Assembly: GCA_946997485.1 (NCBI GenBank)
Contig: CAMPVF010000003.1
Coordinates: 62,001 to 126,000, forward strand
Reading direction: 5' to 3'
DNA: 64,000 nucleotides
Source: an uncultured Atopobium sp.
GTDB taxonomy: Bacteria; Actinomycetota; Coriobacteriia; Coriobacteriales; Atopobiaceae
Shown one piece after another: positions 27,100 through 36,451 of the stretch; within the stretch, counting starts at the first letter, position 1; each line of letters starts with the position of its first letter. The notes under the pieces were generated by a model, which was given only the letters and a program-made list of their open reading frames with translations, searched no databases and was not told the DNA's origin. The position numbers and the translations under genes were made by a program.

Positions 27100-27549
27100 A
27101 TGCACTGTCCTAAATGTGGATGTGATGTATCGAAAGTTGTGGATTCTCGTGCTTCTGAAGGTAATGATGCTATCCGTAGGCGTCGTGAGTGCGTAGAGTG
27201 CTCGTTTCGTTTTACGACGTACGAACGTCGCGAAGAAATGCCTATTTTAGTTATCAAGCGAGATGGATCACGCGAACCGTTTAGTCACGAAAAACTCCGT
27301 CGCGGATTAATGGCCGCAACAATCAAGCGAGATGTCGACCTTACAGAAATTAATGCGCTTATCGACCAAATTGAGGCTGAGCTGCGCGATTCAAGCAAAT
27401 ATGAGGTTAGCTCGCAAGAAATCGGTATGATGGTGTTGCAAAAACTCATCAATATCGACAAAGTTGCCTATGTCCGTTTTGCTTCTGTCTATCGTGACTT
27501 TCAGGATATCGATGAGTTCAATCGCGAGTTAAGGAGCTTATCACAATGA
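27100..27549 (+). CDS. nrdR: transcriptional repressor NrdR
   Basis: NrdR represses ribonucleotide reductase genes when dATP or ATP binds its ATP-cone. The 149-residue product has a zinc ribbon (CPKC at 3-6, CVEC at 31-34) followed by an ATP-cone (VIKRDGSREPFSHEKLRRGL). ATAAGGAGATGT precedes the ATG. It overlaps dut by ATGA, a sensible pairing because both act on nucleotide balance. Confidence 0.96.
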   Translation: MHCPKCGCDVSKVVDSRASEGNDAIRRRRECVECSFRFTTYERREEMPILVIKRDGSREPFSHEKLRRGLMAATIKRDVDLTEINALIDQIEAELRDSSKYEVSSQEIGMMVLQKLINIDKVAYVRFASVYRDFQDIDEFNRELRSLSQ

Positions 27550-27992
27550 GTATCGATACCGTCTGCCTGCCCATTAAACGTCTAGATAGTACGGTTCAAT
27601 TGCCATCCTATGCGTATAGCGGTGATGCCGGCTTAGATTTATGCTCAAACGAAGACTGCACCCTTGCACCTTTTGAGCGCAAACTCATTCATACCGGTAT
27701 TGCAATTGCTATTCCCGATGGGTATGCAGGCTTTGTCCTGCCTCGCAGCGGTCTGTCGTATAAACAAGGCTTGTCTATGCCAAATAGTCCAGGTCTTATC
27801 GATGCACATTATCGCGGCGAGTTGTTGGTAAGTTGCGTAAATCTCGACCCAAAACAGGATATTGTTATCACAAAAGGCGAGCGTATTGCACAGCTCGTCA
27901 TACAACAGGTTCCTATTGTTAACCTTGTAGAAGTGGATGAATTGTCGTCCACCGATAGAGGCGAATCAGGTTTTGGCTCCAGTGGTAATTAA
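27546..27992 (+). CDS. dut: dUTP diphosphatase
   Basis: dUTPase hydrolyses dUTP to dUMP, keeping uracil out of DNA and feeding dTMP synthesis. All five trimeric dUTPase motifs are present in 148 residues: GDAGLDL, LPRSGLSYK, NSPGLIDAHYRGEL, KGERIAQLV and RGESGFGSSG. It starts inside the nrdR end, and its stop lies within a strong terminator. Confidence 0.96.
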   Translation: MSIDTVCLPIKRLDSTVQLPSYAYSGDAGLDLCSNEDCTLAPFERKLIHTGIAIAIPDGYAGFVLPRSGLSYKQGLSMPNSPGLIDAHYRGELLVSCVNLDPKQDIVITKGERIAQLVIQQVPIVNLVEVDELSSTDRGESGFGSSGN

Positions 27993-28020
27993 CCGATAGG
28001 CATAACCCTATCGGTTTTTT
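27991..28020 (+). terminator. intrinsic terminator after dut
   Basis: A perfect 10-bp stem (AACCGATAGG / CCTATCGGTT) with a 6-base loop runs into six T. It overlaps the dut stop and lies only 32 bases before the next start. Confidence 0.92.
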
Positions 28021-28052
28021 CATTTCTCTATAGGGTATGGGAAAGGAAGGTT

Positions 28053-29366
28053 ATGGAACAATTCTTCAAAATGGCTGAGCGTGGCTCAAGCATTACGCAG
28101 GAGATCCGATCAGGATTTACCACCTTTTTAGCGATGGCGTATATCATCGCGGTAAACCCGGCTCTCATGCTTGCTGCAGGTATTCCAATTACCGCAGCTG
28201 TTACCGCCACGTGCATCGGATCGGGTGTTGTTACCATCCTTATGGGTTTGTATGCAAATCGCCCAATTGCACTTGCAACTGGTTTAGGTATTAATGCAGT
28301 TGTAGCATTTACATTGCCAACCATTACCGGTAACGACTGGCACGCGTCAATGTCAATCATCTTTATCGAAGGTGTTGCCATCCTGCTTTTGGTGCTGTGT
28401 GGTTTGCGCGAAGCCATTATGAACGCTATTCCTATTTCGCTTCGTCACGCCATCTCCGTTGGCTTGGGATTATTTATTGCATTTATTGGTCTTCACAATG
28501 GTTCAATCATTGTTACCAATCCGGCAACCTTTGTAGCCCTCAACAAAGTAACCGATCCCGCCTTCATTGTTGGCGTAGTTTCTATTGCCGCAACGGTTGC
28601 ACTCTACAGCTTCCGCATTAAAGGTGCGCTGCTCTGCGGTATTTTTATCTCGGTGTTGGTTGGTATTCCTTTAGGCGTTACTCCCTTGCCGCAGGGTGTT
28701 GTTGCACCGCTCGACTTTTCTAGTTTTGGTGCGCCATTCCTTACCGACGAGGCAGGCGTTATGGGTATCGTTAAAACGCTCACCACACCTATTTGCCTTG
28801 TGTTTGCGTTTTCGCTTCTTATGAGCGACTTTTTCGACACCATGGGTACCGTAACCGCTGTTGCAAAGCCTGGTGAGTTTCTTAACGAAGACGGTTCTGT
28901 GCAAAACATCCGTGAGATTCTTACCGTTGACTCCGCAGCTGCCGCACTTGGTGGCTTGGCTGGCTGCTCGTCTATTACGTCGTTTATTGAAGCAGCCTCT
29001 GGTGCCGCAGACGGCGCGCGTACTGGTTTATCTGCCATTACAACCGGTGTGCTTTTTATCCTTGCCGCCATCTTTGCACCACTTATTGCTGTTGTAAGCT
29101 CTGCATCAACTGCCGGCGCACTTGTGCTCGTTGGTTTCATGATGATGAGCGAAGCAGTTGAAATCGATTGGAACAATGTCCAAGACGCATTTCCTGCGTT
29201 CTGTGTTATCATTGGCGTGCCATTAACCTACTCAATTTCAAACGGTATCGGTTTTGGCTTTATCGCATACTGCTTTATTGCGCTTATTTCTGGCAAAGCC
29301 AAGATAATCAAACCACTTATGTGGGTTGCAGCAGCAGCGTTTGTTGTCTACTTCGTGCTTATGTAG
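28053..29366 (+). CDS. NCS2-family purine permease (AzgA type)
   Basis: The 437-residue membrane transporter belongs to the AzgA branch of NCS2, which imports hypoxanthine, guanine or adenine by proton symport. Typical segments are ITQEIRSGFTTFLAMAYIIA at the N-terminus, GLGINAVVAFT, DFFDTMGT and GCSSITSFIEAASGAADGAR split over the middle. GGGAAAGGAAGG precedes the ATG. Terminators lie on both sides, so it is probably a single-gene unit; no purine riboswitch is seen in the 32-base gap. Confidence 0.9.
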   Translation: MEQFFKMAERGSSITQEIRSGFTTFLAMAYIIAVNPALMLAAGIPITAAVTATCIGSGVVTILMGLYANRPIALATGLGINAVVAFTLPTITGNDWHASMSIIFIEGVAILLLVLCGLREAIMNAIPISLRHAISVGLGLFIAFIGLHNGSIIVTNPATFVALNKVTDPAFIVGVVSIAATVALYSFRIKGALLCGIFISVLVGIPLGVTPLPQGVVAPLDFSSFGAPFLTDEAGVMGIVKTLTTPICLVFAFSLLMSDFFDTMGTVTAVAKPGEFLNEDGSVQNIREILTVDSAAAALGGLAGCSSITSFIEAASGAADGARTGLSAITTGVLFILAAIFAPLIAVVSSASTAGALVLVGFMMMSEAVEIDWNNVQDAFPAFCVIIGVPLTYSISNGIGFGFIAYCFIALISGKAKIIKPLMWVAAAAFVVYFVLM

Positions 29367-29389
29367 CACACCTCATGAGAAGTTACCCT

Positions 29390-29422
29390 AAAGGCTTTTC
29401 GATAGCTTCGGAAAGCCTTTTG
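29390..29422 (+). terminator. terminator candidate between the two permeases
   Basis: A 9-bp stem (AAAGGCTTT / AAAGCCTTT) with a loop of 13 bases ends in four T. The T tract is short, so read-through is possible. Confidence 0.55.
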
Positions 29423-29495
29423 GCATAACTATACTGTCCATTTGCATGTACGTGCATCTATTTACGTGCATCTCGCACGAGAAAGGAGTACAACC

Positions 29496-30794
29496 GTGTC
29501 GACGCACTTAAAACAAGAGCGCACGTCAGATGCCTGCAATGAGCCTGCTCAATCAGACATTATTGGCGTTGATGATAGGGTAGAGGTAGTACGCGCTATC
29601 CCCCTTGGTATTCAGCACATGATGAGTATGTTTGGTGCAACCGTACTCGTACCCGTACTCACCGGTTTAAACCCCAATATCGCTATCATGTGTTCCGGTA
29701 TTGGTACCATTATCTACTTGCTCATGACGCGCAACCGGATTCCTAGTTACTTAGGTAGTTCGTTTGCGTTTATTAGTCCTATCTTGGTAGCAACCGCTGC
29801 TACCGGCAATGTTCACACCGCACTCTCGGGTGTTGTATGTGCAGGTGCCGTATTTCTCATCATTGCGGCAGTTATTAAGTTTGTAGGTACAACATGGCTC
29901 GATACGCTGTTTCCACCCGTACTTATTGCCTGTGTTATGGTGGTTATCGGTGTTGGCTTGTCATCTACCGCAGTTAAAATGGCGCTTACATCTTCAACCG
30001 GTGTGTTTATTCCAACCGCAGCACTTGTAAGCTTGGTTGTGCTTCTTGCTGCCGTCATTTTCTCAAGCTGCAAGGGGATTGTGGGTACGCTGCCCGTTCT
30101 GCTTGCCATTTTGGTTGGTTACGCGCTTTCTGCGGCCTTAGGCATGGTAGATTTTCAGGGCGTTATCGATGCCGCATGGTTTGGTCTACCTGCCGTTCAA
30201 ATGCCGCATTTTAGTATTCAAGCAGCTATCCTTATAGCACCTGTTGCCATCGTTGTTGTTATTGAGCACATCGGGCACCTGTTAGCAGTTGGCGAAATTG
30301 TTGGTAAAGATTTTCGCAAAATGCTTCCTCAATCATTGGCCGCCGATGGTCTCTCAACCTGTATTTCCGGTTTTCTTGGAGGTCCTCCAACCACTACCTA
30401 CGCCGAAAATATTGGTGTTATGAGTGTTACGCGCGTATACTCTACGCAGGTATTTTGGTACGCCGCCGGTTTCGCACTTATCGTTGGTGGTTTTTGTCCA
30501 AAGGTTTCTGCCTTTATTAACAGTATTCCTGTACCTGTCATGGGTGGCGTAAGCTTGCTGTTATTTGGTCTTATTGCCTCAAATGGTTTGCGTATGCTTG
30601 TTACCAATGCTGTTGATTTTAACGAGAACCACAATCTCATGATTGCTTCTGCTGTTATTATCATCGGAGTTGGTATGGAAACCGGTGGACTTACCATTCC
30701 AATAGGCAATTACGAAATCCCTGGTATGGCTTGTGCAACCTTACTTGGTATCGTGTTAAACGCACTTTTAACGCTTATTCGCAAGAAGGCATAA
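29496..30794 (+). CDS. NCS2-family uracil/xanthine permease
   Basis: The 432-residue transporter belongs to the UraA/PbuX branch of NCS2: PLGIQHMMSMFGATVLVPVLT at the start (split by a hydrophobic helix), GGPPTTTYAENIGVM in the middle, and GGVSLLLFGLIASNGLRML later. The two branches differ in substrate; uracil or xanthine is expected here. GTG 29496 is chosen because GAAAGGAGTACAACC precedes it; the frame stays open upstream to 29442 without similarity. Confidence 0.9.
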   Translation: MSTHLKQERTSDACNEPAQSDIIGVDDRVEVVRAIPLGIQHMMSMFGATVLVPVLTGLNPNIAIMCSGIGTIIYLLMTRNRIPSYLGSSFAFISPILVATAATGNVHTALSGVVCAGAVFLIIAAVIKFVGTTWLDTLFPPVLIACVMVVIGVGLSSTAVKMALTSSTGVFIPTAALVSLVVLLAAVIFSSCKGIVGTLPVLLAILVGYALSAALGMVDFQGVIDAAWFGLPAVQMPHFSIQAAILIAPVAIVVVIEHIGHLLAVGEIVGKDFRKMLPQSLAADGLSTCISGFLGGPPTTTYAENIGVMSVTRVYSTQVFWYAAGFALIVGGFCPKVSAFINSIPVPVMGGVSLLLFGLIASNGLRMLVTNAVDFNENHNLMIASAVIIIGVGMETGGLTIPIGNYEIPGMACATLLGIVLNALLTLIRKKA

Positions 30795-30831
30795 CACAGG
30801 TTCCTTATAGTAACTACCTCAGAGCAACAGT

Positions 30832-30868
30832 AATGTCGAAAGAGCATTCGTGTTCTTTCGACATTTTT
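30832..30868 (+). terminator. intrinsic terminator after the uracil/xanthine permease
   Basis: A perfect 12-bp stem (AATGTCGAAAGA / TCTTTCGACATT), 10-base loop and five T. Confidence 0.88.
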
Positions 30869-30902
30869 ATGGAACATGAACGCACGCGCTGTGCATATGT
30901 GT

Positions 30903-30931
30903 TTGAAGCAGCGCAGGTGGGGTATTATGCT
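30903..30931 (+). promoter_or_regulatory. candidate promoter of trxB
   Basis: TTGAAG at 30903-30908 and TATGCT at 30926-30931, spacing 17, lie about 60 bases before the trxB ATG and after the previous terminator. Confidence 0.4.
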
Positions 30932-30990
30932 ACCGTGTACGTAACACCATATGCATAAAAGAACTTAAACGATAGGTATAAGGAGCATAC

Positions 30991-32055
30991 ATGAGCATTG
31001 AAAGCACTCATCAACAGCAGCCAACAAACTCTCACCCTACACCTCAGGTACAGCTTGACACACCAGAAATTATCAAAAAAGATCTCGTTATTATTGGGTC
31101 GGGACCTGCGGGTATGTCGTGCGCACTGTATGCTAAGCGTGCTCTGTTAGACTGCATTATTCTCGAAAAAGAATCGGTTGGCGGTCAGATGATTGTAACC
31201 GACATGATTGATAATTACCTTGGTATTCCGCATGTTAACGGCTATGAGCTTGCAGAGCAAATGAAAGCACATGTTAAGGAATTTGGCGTTGAACTGAGTA
31301 TGGAGCGTGCAAGCGAAATTATTAAGCATGAAGCTCAAAACAGCGAAGATGCACCGTATTTTGAAGTTAAAACATCTAAACACACGTATCATGCAACCTG
31401 TGTGCTTATTGCGTGTGGTGCAACGGCAAAAGAGGCCGAATTTAAGGGCGAAAGCACGTATACTGGCCACGGTATTTCATACTGCGCTACCTGCGATGCT
31501 ATGTTTTATCGCGGAAAAGATGTATACGTGGTAGGCGGCGGCAATTCTGCTTGCGAAGAAGGGCTATTTTTGGCACGATTTGCAAAACGTGTAACGCTGC
31601 TTGTGCGCCGTGACACATTGCGCGCGCAAGAAAGCTTTGTTCAGCAGCTGCATGAAGCAGAAAACGTAACCATTGCATACAACACCAAAATTAAGGAAGT
31701 ATCAGGCGAAACGTCGGATGCATTTACCCGCATTGTGCTTGAGAACACCAAAGATCACTCCTTAGAAACGATTACCTGCGCGCCGCACGAGATTGGTATT
31801 TTTGTATTTGCTGGCAGAAAGCCCATGAGCACGCTGGTTGGTAGCCTTGTTGAAAGCGACGACAAGGGCTTTATTATTACCAACGACCGCATGGAAACTA
31901 AAACGCCGGGATTATTTGCCGCAGGTGATGTGCGCTCCAAAGGCTTGCGTCAACTTATAACCGCAGCAAGCGACGGTGCTGTTGCTGGAACAGCGGCAGC
32001 AACCTACGTGCGCAATCTTAAACGTGAACTCAAGCGTGCCCAGCAGCAACGCTAA
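30991..32055 (+). CDS. trxB: thioredoxin reductase
   Basis: This FAD/NADPH enzyme reduces thioredoxin. The 354-residue product has an FAD-binding GSGPAGMSCALYA, the redox-active CATC (Cys165, Cys168), the NADPH motif GGGNSACEEG and the second FAD motif TKTPGLFAAGDVR. About 30 Gln/Thr/Pro-rich residues precede the FAD domain. ATAAGGAGCATAC precedes the ATG. No thioredoxin gene lies next to it. Confidence 0.93.
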   Translation: MSIESTHQQQPTNSHPTPQVQLDTPEIIKKDLVIIGSGPAGMSCALYAKRALLDCIILEKESVGGQMIVTDMIDNYLGIPHVNGYELAEQMKAHVKEFGVELSMERASEIIKHEAQNSEDAPYFEVKTSKHTYHATCVLIACGATAKEAEFKGESTYTGHGISYCATCDAMFYRGKDVYVVGGGNSACEEGLFLARFAKRVTLLVRRDTLRAQESFVQQLHEAENVTIAYNTKIKEVSGETSDAFTRIVLENTKDHSLETITCAPHEIGIFVFAGRKPMSTLVGSLVESDDKGFIITNDRMETKTPGLFAAGDVRSKGLRQLITAASDGAVAGTAAATYVRNLKRELKRAQQQR

Positions 32056-32280
32056 CCGCAGTTCATTTCAAAGGTTGTACAGGTGCGATTTCCTTTAGTC
32101 TCTCCCCTTTGTTATTTAATTTGATAATATATCTTATGTAAAGTAAATAACGACAGACGCCACCCCGCGCAAAAGCAGCGTTAATTACCCGTCATTACAC
32201 ACCTGCGTTTGCTTGCTGAATGTATGTAGGCTCCTTTGGAGAACTGGTTTTTTGTTATCGCATATACGCAGCACGAAATT

Positions 32281-34158
32281 TTATGCGTTGGTATCGGACG
32301 TAAATGTTGTTTGAACAAGCCGTGTGAGCTGTACACGCACGCTGTGTTCATGCTCGCGCGGCCACACGAATAATACGTCGTCGCCATGCTGTAATACCGT
32401 TGAACCTTGCGGCAATACGTTTTCACCATGTCGCACAATAAGCACCACGCGCACGTATGCTGGAAGCTGCGTATCGCGCAATGCACAGCCGTCAAGCGCG
32501 CTGTAAAGACCAATTGTCATGTTTTCTACAAGCATGTGACCTCTAATATCACGCGGTGGCGTTTCAGGGGCTTTTGTAGCTTCTAGGTTCGCCTGTGCGT
32601 GCGTGTTAGACTGATGTTCATTCTGAGTGTTTACCTCGGTCACAATTGAACGTGATTCTGAACTTGAACCTGAACCAGCTTTTGAACTTTCGCTGGTAGT
32701 TTCTGCAGTTTGCTGGCTTCCTGCAGACAGATTAGCTGTACGCACATGCGGCATATGCTCTTCTCGGCGTTGCTGACGAATACGTGCGGCACATTTTTGC
32801 GTAAGATGTTCAAAAAAGCCATCTACACGGCATGCATTTGCGCATAAATATGACACGATAGCAACAATAGACACAGCAAGCAGCGAATCGAGCGTGCCGG
32901 TAAGTTCAAATGCTAATACTGCAGCGCATATTGGCGCGCGTATAACCGAGGCAAACATGCCGGCAATGCCAAGCACAATAAAGTTAATAACGTATACATC
33001 AGATAAGCCCACGGTTTCATATGCAACAAGCGCATATATAGCTCCTATGAGTGCGCCAAAGGTACAGAGCGGAAACAATGTGCCGCCTGGTGCTTGCGAA
33101 GAAAAGCACACACTTGTACAGAAAAACTTTCCTGCAAGCAGCGCCAGCAACAACCAAATAGGATGTGCTGCATGTGGATTAGCTAAAAACGAAAAGATTG
33201 CGTCTCCCCCGCAACATAGCATGGGAACTGCATAGATAACGCCTGCCGACGCTATAAATACGCAAATACGAACAAGACCCGGATATGCGCGGTCGATTGG
33301 CTTGAATACTTTTTCGCTTAAAAAGAACATCCATGCATTATGCACGCAGCCCAAAAGCCCGCACACAACACCAAATAAAATTACAAGCAAATAGTATGAA
33401 TGACTAAGCTCGCGCACAATGTCGAAACGAAGCACGGGCGCAACACCAAGCAGGGTGCTCGACACGTAATCGGCACTAATACTTGCAATCCACGCAGCTA
33501 CCAGTAACGGTGCGTTAAAACTACGATGCATTTCCTCAAGCGCAAATAAACAGCCTGTAAGCGGTGCATGAAACGCTGCAGACATACCCGCCGCAGCGCC
33601 ACAACTTATAAGTAGGTGCGATTGCGAAATATGACGATGTGTAAGGCGGCTAATGGCACTGCCGCACATAGCGCCAAGCTGCACGCTTGGACCCTCTCGC
33701 CCAAGCGAAAGCCCTGCAAAAGCGCAGCTTATGCCCTCTATAAATTTAAGTGAAGCAACCTTCCACCAAGAACTATGAATGTAACCCTGAAGTTCAACAT
33801 TAACTTGAGGTATACCGCTACCTGAGGTTAAGGGTTCAAGTTTAATGAGCCAATTTACAAACAAGCCTAACGCCGCACACGCAATAACAAGCAGCACGAC
33901 AAGTGATGGATATGTTTGAACGAGCACGTGTGCCTGATTTACCATGTCTTCTGCCGTGTGAAGCGCGTAACGATACGCACTAATAAGCACGCCGGCACTT
34001 ATGCCAACGAACAAACCAGCCACCGCGCAGTCAAACTGTACCGTACGCATAGAGTGTTCAATTCGTCGCGTAAGCATGCGCGGCGTTGTTTGTGAGTGAA
34101 ATAACTGTTTAACCACGATAATACAATTCTCTTTTGTAATACGGTGTGTTTCACGCAC
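32281..34158 (-). CDS. ClC-family chloride/proton exchanger with C-terminal TrkA-C domain
   Basis: The 625-residue membrane protein has ClC selectivity motifs GSGIPQ and GREGPSVQ (with the gating Glu), plus LFALEEMHRSF, which carries the second Glu of proton-coupled exchangers. The membrane part ends near residue 450. A low-complexity Ser/Thr/Glu linker follows, then a TrkA-C-like domain (about 540-620; PAYVRVVLIVRHGENVLPQG), which may bind a small ligand. The GTG at 34158 has no ribosome-binding site; an in-frame GTG or ATG 15-30 codons downstream is equally possible. Confidence 0.85.
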   Translation of the reverse strand: MRETHRITKENCIIVVKQLFHSQTTPRMLTRRIEHSMRTVQFDCAVAGLFVGISAGVLISAYRYALHTAEDMVNQAHVLVQTYPSLVVLLVIACAALGLFVNWLIKLEPLTSGSGIPQVNVELQGYIHSSWWKVASLKFIEGISCAFAGLSLGREGPSVQLGAMCGSAISRLTHRHISQSHLLISCGAAAGMSAAFHAPLTGCLFALEEMHRSFNAPLLVAAWIASISADYVSSTLLGVAPVLRFDIVRELSHSYYLLVILFGVVCGLLGCVHNAWMFFLSEKVFKPIDRAYPGLVRICVFIASAGVIYAVPMLCCGGDAIFSFLANPHAAHPIWLLLALLAGKFFCTSVCFSSQAPGGTLFPLCTFGALIGAIYALVAYETVGLSDVYVINFIVLGIAGMFASVIRAPICAAVLAFELTGTLDSLLAVSIVAIVSYLCANACRVDGFFEHLTQKCAARIRQQRREEHMPHVRTANLSAGSQQTAETTSESSKAGSGSSSESRSIVTEVNTQNEHQSNTHAQANLEATKAPETPPRDIRGHMLVENMTIGLYSALDGCALRDTQLPAYVRVVLIVRHGENVLPQGSTVLQHGDDVLFVWPREHEHSVRVQLTRLVQTTFTSDTNA

Positions 34159-34211
34159 GCCGCGCCAGCAGATTGTTACCTAAGTATACCAACATACGCC
34201 GACCGGATAAG

Positions 34212-34241
34212 AAAAAAGCCGCTCTTTGTATCGAGCGGCTT
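34212..34241 (-). terminator. intrinsic terminator after the NlpC/P60 gene
   Basis: Reading the minus strand, a perfect 9-bp stem (AAGCCGCTC / GAGCGGCTT) with an 8-base loop is followed by six T. Confidence 0.9.
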
Positions 34242-34305
34242 AGAATTCGTACCATTTGTACACGGAGTATGCAAATACTAAATGCATACATGAGTGTTTG
34301 GCAGC

Positions 34306-35457
34306 TTAGATAGCGCCTCCCCCTTCAAACGGGCCGCTATATTTAAGATACTGCGAAAGCGATTGAATCGTAGGACCATTGCGAACGCTTGAGTGGATAA
34401 ACTGGCCATTGCCAACATACATACCTACGTGGTTAAAGCCGTTAAAGAAGATAAGATCACCAGGCGCAAGCTGGTCAACCGACGATTTCCATCCCCCGCG
34501 TGCCTTAATTTCGTCGCGCTGCGTCCAGGTAGTACGAGAAATTGAGCGACCCTGAAGCCTAAAGATATATTGCATAAGACCAGAACAGTCAAAGCCGCCG
34601 TTAGCAGGGTTGTTGCTCCCCCATTTATAACTGTAGCCCTTATTGAGCATTTGGTAGGCATTAGCAACAGGACCACCCGCATTACTAAAGCTCCTGGGAG
34701 CTTGCGGTTTTGGTGCTGCGGGAGCCTGCTCACGTGGAGCTGATGTGGGAGCACTCGGCTCTGCTGCAGGTGCAGCAGGAGACGGCATGGTAGCAAGCGT
34801 TTGAACTACGTCACTTGCAGGCGACGCTTGATCTTTTTGCGCCTGTTCTTCAAGCTGATTTTTTACCTGCTCGTTAAGACCATCAAAGTAGGTTTTTGCT
34901 TGCTGAAGCTTAATTTGAACGTCGTCAATCTTATGCTGAAGCTGCTGAGATTGCTCTTGTTCGTGTGCTTGCTTTGCTTGCAATTTATTGTGCTGGTCTA
35001 CAAGCTCTTCGCTCAACGTTTTAACTTCGTTAATGCTGCGCGCATCTTCCGAAGAAATAGCATCGAGATAGTGAATGCGGCTTACCAAATCCTGCATATC
35101 AACAGAGCCCATAACAAGCGACAAGAGCGACAATGGACCCGATTTGTACGCACTACGAATACGCTTGCCAAGCTGCTCTTTTGCAGTAGCAAGTTTTTGC
35201 TTCGTGGTAAAAATTTCGTCTTTCGTTTTTTCGATTGAATATGCAGTGCGCTGAAGTTCTGCTTCATTTGCATCAAATTCTTTTTGAGCATCTTTGAGTT
35301 CTGAGGCTACATTATCAATTTCTTGCTTTGCACTTGCCAGATCGCTCTCGGGCGTTGCATACGCAAGCTGCGGAACCTGGGCAAATAGCAGCGTTCCTGC
35401 AATGACAGCTGATAGCGCTTTATAACCAAGAGAACCATGCTTGGTTGTATATGTCAT
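34306..35457 (-). CDS. secreted NlpC/P60 peptidoglycan hydrolase
   Basis: The 383-residue product has a signal peptide (about 1-30, ending QLAYA), a long coiled-coil region (about 35-215), a Pro/Ala-rich linker and a C-terminal NlpC/P60 domain. The catalytic Cys291 is in GGFDCSGLMQY and His343 in NHVGMYVG. Enzymes of this layout (RipA-like, PcsB-like) cut stem peptides during cell separation, often under control of the coiled coil. The ATG at 35457 is used because GGAAGGA precedes it; the frame runs upstream to 35586 without a signal-like sequence. Confidence 0.92.
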   Translation of the reverse strand: MTYTTKHGSLGYKALSAVIAGTLLFAQVPQLAYATPESDLASAKQEIDNVASELKDAQKEFDANEAELQRTAYSIEKTKDEIFTTKQKLATAKEQLGKRIRSAYKSGPLSLLSLVMGSVDMQDLVSRIHYLDAISSEDARSINEVKTLSEELVDQHNKLQAKQAHEQEQSQQLQHKIDDVQIKLQQAKTYFDGLNEQVKNQLEEQAQKDQASPASDVVQTLATMPSPAAPAAEPSAPTSAPREQAPAAPKPQAPRSFSNAGGPVANAYQMLNKGYSYKWGSNNPANGGFDCSGLMQYIFRLQGRSISRTTWTQRDEIKARGGWKSSVDQLAPGDLIFFNGFNHVGMYVGNGQFIHSSVRNGPTIQSLSQYLKYSGPFEGGGAI

Positions 35458-35519
35458 TAGAAATCCTTCCATATACGCATAAGTACGGATAAGCTTTATG
35501 TGAGCGTATAACTGTTCTA

Positions 35520-35549
35520 ACGATACTCGTTTTTGCTGCCGTATGTCAA
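35520..35549 (-). promoter_or_regulatory. promoter candidate of the NlpC/P60 gene
   Basis: On the minus strand TTGACA (35549-35544) and TATCGT (35525-35520) are 18 bases apart, about 60 bases before the start codon. The -35 element is a perfect match. Confidence 0.55.
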
Positions 35550-35740
35550 GATTGCTAACCGTTTTTATACAGATGCTTCTCCCCATAAGAAGTTAGAAGA
35601 CTAATGTCATTTGTGTAGCGAAGGCAAACGCAAATGCGCAGATAAAAGCACATAACACTAAGGGTAACGTTGAGGAACTGGGCTAAGAGGTGCCAACCGT
35701 AAGCTAGAGCTTGAGTGTTTGGAGCGAACGTGTGGCAGTC

Positions 35741-36274
35741 TTAGTTAACTTTAACAAGTGTGTATAACTCTTGCGAAAATTCGCGACTAATAACCTCACG
35801 CGGATGAAGAAACGCAAGCTCAAGCAAAAATGCAAAGCCAATAAGCTCGGCACCAGTGCGCTCAATAAGGTGCGCACTAGCAACAGCTGTGCCGCCCGTT
35901 GCAACAAGATCGTCCACAATAAGCACGCGATCGTTTGGGCACAGCGCATCTTTGTGCATCTCAAGCTCATTTGAGCCATACTCCAAATCGTACGACTCGC
36001 TAAGTACTTCGCGGGGCAGCTTACCAGGCTTACGCGCGGGCACAAAACCGGCATGGAGCTGGTAAGCAACGGGTGCGCCAAGCAAAAAACCACGAGCTTC
36101 TGCACCCACCACTTTTGTAATGCCTGCATCGGCAAAGTGTTCACAAATGTCATCTACCGCAGCATGAAAGCCATCAGCGTCACCAATAAGTGGCGTTATG
36201 TCCTTAAACACAACACCGGGTCGCGGATAATCCTTAATATCACAAATAAGCTGCTCAAAGTATTCAGATGACAT
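35741..36274 (-). CDS. apt: adenine phosphoribosyltransferase
   Basis: Apt converts adenine and PRPP to AMP in purine salvage. The 177-residue product begins EYFEQLICDIKDYPRPGVVF, has the GAEARGFLLGAPVAY block and the PRPP loop VLIVDDLVATGGTA. ATG 36274 is chosen because GGGGAGACGTT precedes it; the frame continues upstream to 36352 without similarity. It fits functionally with the purine permease at 28 kb. Confidence 0.94.
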   Translation of the reverse strand: MSSEYFEQLICDIKDYPRPGVVFKDITPLIGDADGFHAAVDDICEHFADAGITKVVGAEARGFLLGAPVAYQLHAGFVPARKPGKLPREVLSESYDLEYGSNELEMHKDALCPNDRVLIVDDLVATGGTAVASAHLIERTGAELIGFAFLLELAFLHPREVISREFSQELYTLVKVN

Positions 36275-36451
36275 AACGTCTCCCCAATCAATGGTTGGAA
36301 TCAAAGAATTGTAGTGTATGGTTTTACCTCGCATGGTTTCACACGCAACCATAGTAGTTTACTCTTGGAGCTGCGTTTTAGCAAACAGCCATGCCTCAAA
36401 GGCGCGCAGACAGCATGACACCACATGAGCCGAGCGGCGGTATGCGCTTTT

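Noticed and set aside
28021..28052. Purine riboswitch before the AzgA-type permease
   Set aside because: Only 32 bases separate the dut terminator from the start codon, too short for an aptamer, and no consensus was found.
30731..30958. 75-codon plus-strand frame overlapping the end of the uracil/xanthine permease
   Set aside because: It reads through the terminator at 30832-30868 and lies out of frame with a well-supported gene.
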